Shown piece after piece: positions 33,100-36,089 of a stretch of 36,089 nt of DNA; the first letter of the stretch is position 1; every line of letters starts with the position of its first letter. The DNA is from Bacillota bacterium. Lineage in GTDB: Bacteria > Bacillota > UBA4882 > UBA8346. The position numbers were made by a program, and so were the translations under genes. The stretch is from contig JAEZJQ010000110.1 in assembly GCA_023436305.1 (NCBI GenBank), forward strand, positions 1 to 36,089, written 5' to 3'. The notes beneath the pieces were generated by a model. The model did not search any database. It was not told where the DNA came from and worked only from the letters and a program-made list of their open reading frames with translations.

Positions 33100-34095
33100 C
33101 TATTTAATTGCTTGAACTGATGTAATTGCAACCATATTAATAATATCTTCAACATTACATCCTCTTGATAAATCATTAATTGGTTTTGCTAAACCCTGTA
33201 GAATAGGCCCAATTGCAACAGCTTTTCCTAATCTCTCTACTAGCTTATAACCAATATTACCCGATTGAAGATCGGGAAAAATGAGAACATTCGATTTCCC
33301 AGCTACAGAACTATTCGGCGCTTTTTGTTGTCCAACTGCTTCAATCAAAGCAGCATCAACTTGAAATTCGCCATCAATTTTTAAAGAAGGATCCAATTTC
33401 TTGGCTATCTTTACAGCTTCTACAACCTTATCCACCATTTCATGTTTGGCACTCCCTTTTGTCGAAAAAGATAAAAAGCTGATAATCGGTTCCATGTCAG
33501 TAAGGTTTTTAGTAGTATATGCCGTCTGTAACCCTATTTCTGCTAAAGTCTGAGCATCTGGATTAATATTAACGGCACAATCGGCAAAAACAAATAATCC
33601 CTGATTACCTAAATCACATTTTGGAACAAAAATCAAAAACGCTCCGGAAACAGTCTTAAATGATTTTTTCATTTTAATTATTTGAAGAGCCGGACGCAAA
33701 ACATCTCCGGTTGTATTTATAGATCCGGCTACCATACCATCCATATCACCACTGTAAACCTTCATCGTCCCAAAGTATAATGGATTTTTCATTAATTCAT
33801 GGGCTTCATTTTGAGTCAAACCTTTATTTTTTCTCAAATCATATAATGTATCTACATACTCGTTAAAGTTCGAGTCTTCCATCGGAAAAATAATATTAAC
33901 ACCTGATAAGTCAATTCCAAAATCATTGGCCTGTCTAAATATCTGCTTTTCTTCACCAACAAGAGTTATCTGAGCTAATTTTTGATTTAGTATTTTCTCA
34001 GAGGCTTTTAATACTCTGACATCACCACTTTCCGGTAATAAAATGTGTTTCTGTGCTGATATTGCCTTTTCTTTTATTGTCTTTAAAAACTCCAT
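33100..34095 (-). CDS. pta: Phosphate acetyltransferase
   Basis: Converts acetyl-CoA and phosphate to acetyl phosphate, the first step of acetate and ATP formation in fermentation. 331 aa is the classic short form. Recognisable segments are ILLPESGDVRVLKASEKIL, GDMDGMVAGSINTTGDVLRPALQ, LSFSTKGSAKHEMVDKVVEA, KIDGEFQVDAAL and the C-terminal VLIFPDLQSGNIGYKL, then LAKPINDLSRGC. The ATG at 34095 has GGAAGG nine bases upstream. No acetate kinase gene is next to it, unlike the usual pta-ackA pair. Given its AT-rich neighbourhood it may be a second copy. Confidence 0.95.
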   Translation of the reverse strand: MEFLKTIKEKAISAQKHILLPESGDVRVLKASEKILNQKLAQITLVGEEKQIFRQANDFGIDLSGVNIIFPMEDSNFNEYVDTLYDLRKNKGLTQNEAHELMKNPLYFGTMKVYSGDMDGMVAGSINTTGDVLRPALQIIKMKKSFKTVSGAFLIFVPKCDLGNQGLFVFADCAVNINPDAQTLAEIGLQTAYTTKNLTDMEPIISFLSFSTKGSAKHEMVDKVVEAVKIAKKLDPSLKIDGEFQVDAALIEAVGQQKAPNSSVAGKSNVLIFPDLQSGNIGYKLVERLGKAVAIGPILQGLAKPINDLSRGCNVEDIINMVAITSVQAIK

Positions 34096-34282
34096 CCAAA
34101 GTTACCTTCCTTTTTGGTTAATATTTGACACTCACTATTTTTTCTTGCTTTAGGTATGCACTGAACCTTTTCCATTTTGTTGGCAAAATGCATTCCATCT
34201 TTTCAGCTGTTCTATGCAATTAACACAAGGGGTTATATTATATTCCTTAAAATATGGTTCTATTGACCCTCTTTACGAGTAT
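34096..34282. other. pta upstream region
   Basis: AT-rich, no gene seen. TATAAT occurs on the minus strand near 34236, but no good -35 lies at the right distance, so no promoter is called with confidence. Confidence 0.3.
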
Positions 34283-34498
34283 TTCAACTCACGTTTCCGA
34301 GTTGCAGAAGTCGTCCGTGCCTAAGCCGGATTCATCTTCGAGTTATCTTTCCCAGCGGGTCTTACAGGACTTGGTGCGGACGATTTAGGCCGGAGCGCCG
34401 GGACTACCCAGATTCCTACAAACCGGCACGGAGCCTGAAACTCGTTGTTATTGGCTGTGCGTTGGCCCCAATTTGAGGGTTGTCCATGGAGGGTAACC
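34283..34498 (-). repeat. Structured dispersed element, copy E1 (after the DUF3795 gene)
   Basis: About 216 bp, GC-richer than its surroundings, beginning TTCAAC on the plus strand. Complementary arms CGAGTTGCAG (34298-34307) and CTGAAACTCG (34435-34444) pair over 9 of 10 bases. An inner pair TCGTCCG / CGGACGA lies near 34311-34385. The tail GTGCGTTGGCCCCAATTT leads to a terminal hairpin GGTTGTC-CATGGA-GGGTAACC (34478-34498). In gene sense it starts about 14 nt past the DUF3795 stop. Tail and ends match copies E2 and E3. Confidence 0.6.
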
Positions 34499-34512
34499 AC
34501 TAAATACCATTT

Positions 34513-35064
34513 TTATTTGTCTGATCTTTTTCTCTGCCAAACATAATATTGATTTCCCCGTGATTCTACTGCACTAACACCTTGTTCTTTCACAATTTTT
34601 AAGTTATCATCTATCACACTTCCATAATTACGTTTCAGTAATGCTAATTTTTCACAATTCTTATATCCTTCACATTGCCAACATCCTTTATAATTTTTAA
34701 TTTTTATACACTTAAGCGCTTCACATTCATTGGTTATTCCCCCAAATGAACATCCGCCTGCTTCCTGACACGTAGCTTTACATTGTATCTTGATTATGCT
34801 GTCTAAAACCTTCATAAACTCAGGTATATGTTTAAATGTCTCAAAGTATTGGCCTATTTTTTCCCATGATAAGTTTTCACTCAACTCAAAATGTTCCCCG
34901 AGTTCATTCCGTGAATTACCTCTATTTAAAAGTATTAGAAATTTATCGAAGTCATATTTTACAATTAATTCCTTCAATTTTTGCGCGGTCTCATAAATTT
35001 CACTTGCATAAAATAAACAGTCACAACAAGTTAATCCACATGGGCATACAAATTTTTCATCCAT
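34513..35064 (-). CDS. DUF3795 cysteine-rich protein
   Basis: 183-aa small cytoplasmic protein of the DUF3795 family (function unknown). Clustered cysteines suggest metal or FeS binding: CPCGLTCCDCLFY at residues 8-20, CKATCQEAGGC at about 93-103, and CEALKCIKI plus GCWQCEGYKNCEKL at about 113-140. The ATG at 35064 has GGGAGG 11 bases upstream. A 9-bp inverted repeat lies just before that site. Its neighbours are unrelated small genes each followed by a structured element, a cassette-like setting. Confidence 0.85.
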   Translation of the reverse strand: MDEKFVCPCGLTCCDCLFYASEIYETAQKLKELIVKYDFDKFLILLNRGNSRNELGEHFELSENLSWEKIGQYFETFKHIPEFMKVLDSIIKIQCKATCQEAGGCSFGGITNECEALKCIKIKNYKGCWQCEGYKNCEKLALLKRNYGSVIDDNLKIVKEQGVSAVESRGNQYYVWQRKRSDK

Positions 35065-35190
35065 AATATTTATATCCTCCCATCAACTAATTATTATCAC
35101 CTGATAATAATCATATCAAGTTTAATAATAAATTACAACGGAGTAAAGATCGTTCTTCCACCTCTTTATAATTACATTTTAACCTTAAAT
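35065..35190. other. Upstream region of the DUF3795 gene
   Basis: Very AT-rich. Apart from the inverted repeat at 35090-35111 and the ribosome site at 35075-35080, no gene or clear promoter is visible. Confidence 0.4.
35090..35111. promoter_or_regulatory. Inverted repeat ATTATTATC-ACCT-GATAATAAT
   Basis: Perfect 9-bp arms with a 4-bp centre, 10 bp upstream of the ribosome site of the DUF3795 gene. It may be an operator or a leader hairpin. Confidence 0.45.
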
Positions 35191-35438
35191 TTCAACCCAA
35201 CGGCCAGGAAGGACGTGGAGACAATATTCGCCCATGGCCGATAACGTCCCGGAACTCCCGACGTGGCCGAAGCTTAGTGACACTTCGACTTAGCTGAGTC
35301 CGTGTGTTGCGGCTTTCTCCATGAATCAACTTCTTCGATTCCACTTCATGTTTCAGCTTTACCGCAACCTGAAGCGGGAGTGCCGTGATATCCGGAGTAC
35401 GGCGTGGGCCTTATATTGAAAACTGACAGGGAGGTCAG
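35191..35438 (-). repeat. Structured dispersed element, copy E2 (after a GNAT remnant)
   Basis: About 248 bp beginning TTCAACCCAACGG. Arms CGGAACTCCCG (35250-35260) and CGGGAGTGCCG (35375-35385) pair over 10 of 11 bases. Inner pairs TTGCGG / CCGCAA and CATGAA / TTCATG enclose CAACTTCTTCGATTCCAC, a core shared with E3. The tail GGAGTACGGCGTGGGCCTTATATT leads to hairpin CTGAC-AGGGAG-GTCAG (35423-35438). It starts about 17 nt past a minus-strand stop codon at 35456. Confidence 0.58.
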
Positions 35439-35455
35439 GCGCTTTCACTTTTTTG

Positions 35456-35567
35456 TTATTTTTTATTATTTGCTATTTCTAAGTGCCCACATTTCACTAA
35501 CCTTATCTTCCCTTTGTAATAATCAACTCTATCGTCACTTTGGTATACTTCTTGAAATGGTAAAATT
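35456..35567 (-). pseudogene. C-terminal remnant reading frame, unidentified
   Basis: In the frame +1 to the GNAT fragment, the minus strand reads on without a stop as FKILPFQEVYQSDDRVDYYK and KIRLVKCGHLEIANNKK, then stops at 35456-35458. The composition looks protein-like. There is no start codon, so it is probably the tail of a decayed gene, fused or shifted relative to the GNAT start. I do not recognise it. Confidence 0.3.
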
Positions 35568-35636
35568 TTAAAAATCAATTCTTACTCGGACTAATTCACT
35601 AATATCAGTTAAATCCGCCTTCCGGTATTCAATCAT
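35568..35636 (-). pseudogene. GNAT acetyltransferase N-terminal remnant (22 codons)
   Basis: ATG at 35636 with GAGGGGG seven bases upstream gives MIEYRKADLTDISELVRVRI-DF and then stops. The pattern MIxYRKAxxxDIxELVxLRIxF is typical of the first strand and helix of GNAT N-acetyltransferases, which are about 150 residues long. The rest of the domain is missing, so this is a truncated gene. Confidence 0.45.
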
Positions 35637-35714
35637 TAATATCCCCCTCATTACTTTCAAAAATAACAATAACGGTATCCCCCGCTACGATGGCGGACCT
35701 CTATCGCGGTTTAG

Positions 35715-35937
35715 TTCAACGTCTCCGCACTCAAGACGTTGGTGAACCCAGTGTTACAGCACTTGGTGAACCAATGTGGGCGCGCCGACTACGTGATTCA
35801 ACTCCTTAGAATCTGCATCATGGCATGACAGCTTCTTCGAATTCACTTACTTTGACAAACCGCGCCCCGCCAGCTTGAGTACGGTGTTAGTCGACGTACG
35901 GTTGGCCCTAATTTAAAGGTTGTCAAGGACGACAACC
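35715..35937 (-). repeat. Structured dispersed element, copy E3 (after the GrpB-family gene)
   Basis: About 223 bp beginning TTCAACGTCTCC. Arms CCGCACTCAAG (35725-35735) and CTTGAGTACGG (35874-35884) pair over 10 of 11 bases (a G-T pair on the minus strand). It shares CAGCTTCTTCGAATTCACTT with E2 and TTACAG-ACTTGGTG with E1. The tail CGTACGGTTGGCCCTAATTT leads to the perfect hairpin GGTTGTC-AAGGAC-GACAACC (35918-35937), which begins within a few bases of the GrpB stop codon. Confidence 0.6.
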
Positions 35938-35939
35938 TC

Positions 35940-36089
35940 TCACAAAATTATTTCTTTTCTTACCTTTTCAATGATTGATTTTATAAATTCATCTTTTCCC
36001 GCTGTATATGAATCTCTATCATTTGGATATTTTATGGCTAAGTCGGTTTTTAAATATGCATATTCGATAACTGTTTCGAAATGCTCCCG
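35940..36089 (-). CDS. GrpB/UPF0157 family protein, C-terminal part (5' end outside window)
   Basis: Translated by me from the minus strand: 49 residues, REHFETVIEYAYLKTDLAIK, then YPNDRDSYTAGKDEFIKSII and a short basic tail, stop TGA at 35940-35942. The pattern EYAxLKxxLAxxYPxDRxxYTxxKxxFI is the usual C-terminus of GrpB-family nucleotidyltransferase-fold proteins, whose role is unclear. It is AT-rich like its neighbours. Its stop codon abuts the terminal hairpin of element E3. Confidence 0.75.
   Translation of the reverse strand, partial: REHFETVIEYAYLKTDLAIKYPNDRDSYTAGKDEFIKSIIEKVRKEIIL

Noticed and set aside
34283..35937. CRISPR array or simple tandem repeat
   Set aside because: Copies are over 200 bp, diverged, separated by genes and not regularly spaced; there are no short identical repeats with unique spacers and no cas genes.
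34283..35937. IS element or group II intron fragments
   Set aside because: No transposase or reverse-transcriptase coding remnant, no intron domain V-like sequence and no flanking target duplications could be recognised.

Overview
The window looks like the chromosome of an endospore-forming, anaerobic member of the Bacillota. It carries the ylm-divIVA cell-division cluster, the secA-prfB pair (prfB with its programmed frameshift), an intact sporulation sigma-K gene and a class III (oxygen-sensitive) ribonucleotide reductase operon. No rRNA, tRNA, CRISPR array or transposase gene was found.

Layout. (1) 1-10500, minus strand: a long unidirectional gene run, nrdR > nrdD > nrdG > pgeF > HlyD-like adaptor > PIN-PhoH ATPase > yggS > sepF > proC > ylmH > divIVA (cut by the window edge). 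The nrdR promoter carries two NrdR-box-like palindromes 32 bp apart. (2) 10480-12270: about 1 kb of apparently non-coding DNA with degenerate repeats, then sigK. (3) 12375-16640: a large 820-residue TPR protein on the plus strand, convergent with a class B penicillin-binding protein. (4) 16777-21240, minus strand: a small coiled-coil protein, prfB and secA. (5) 21457-26651, plus strand: a four-gene sensory operon. Two membrane-anchored sugar-binding proteins flank a LytS/YesM-type histidine kinase and a YesN/AraC-type response regulator. No transporter permease or ATPase is present, as in the XylFII-LytS-YesN xylose-sensing systems. (6) 26708-30909, plus strand: a MarR repressor with a clear promoter and operator, then a heterodimeric multidrug-type ABC exporter of BmrCD architecture. 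(7) 31040-36089: visibly AT-richer accessory DNA, mostly minus strand. It holds an Old Yellow Enzyme-type reductase, an M23 peptidase homologue, Pta, a DUF3795 protein and a partial GrpB-family gene, plus gene remnants (TrmO-like, GNAT-like).

The most unusual signal is in region 7. Three roughly 215-250 bp GC-richer elements (34283-34498, 35191-35438, 35715-35937) each lie directly downstream of a small minus-strand gene or gene remnant. They share a start motif (TTCAAC), a conserved tail and a terminal hairpin. Each also has a long-range complementary arm pair whose sequence differs between copies while the pairing is kept. This recalls integron cassette recombination sites or a structured RNA family, but the identity is unproven and no integrase is in the window. 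Other recurrent signals are short degenerate CTTCAAACTTCA-type tracts in many intergenic gaps, and a shared 13-bp palindrome placed 43-44 nt upstream of both secA and the 103-residue gene.
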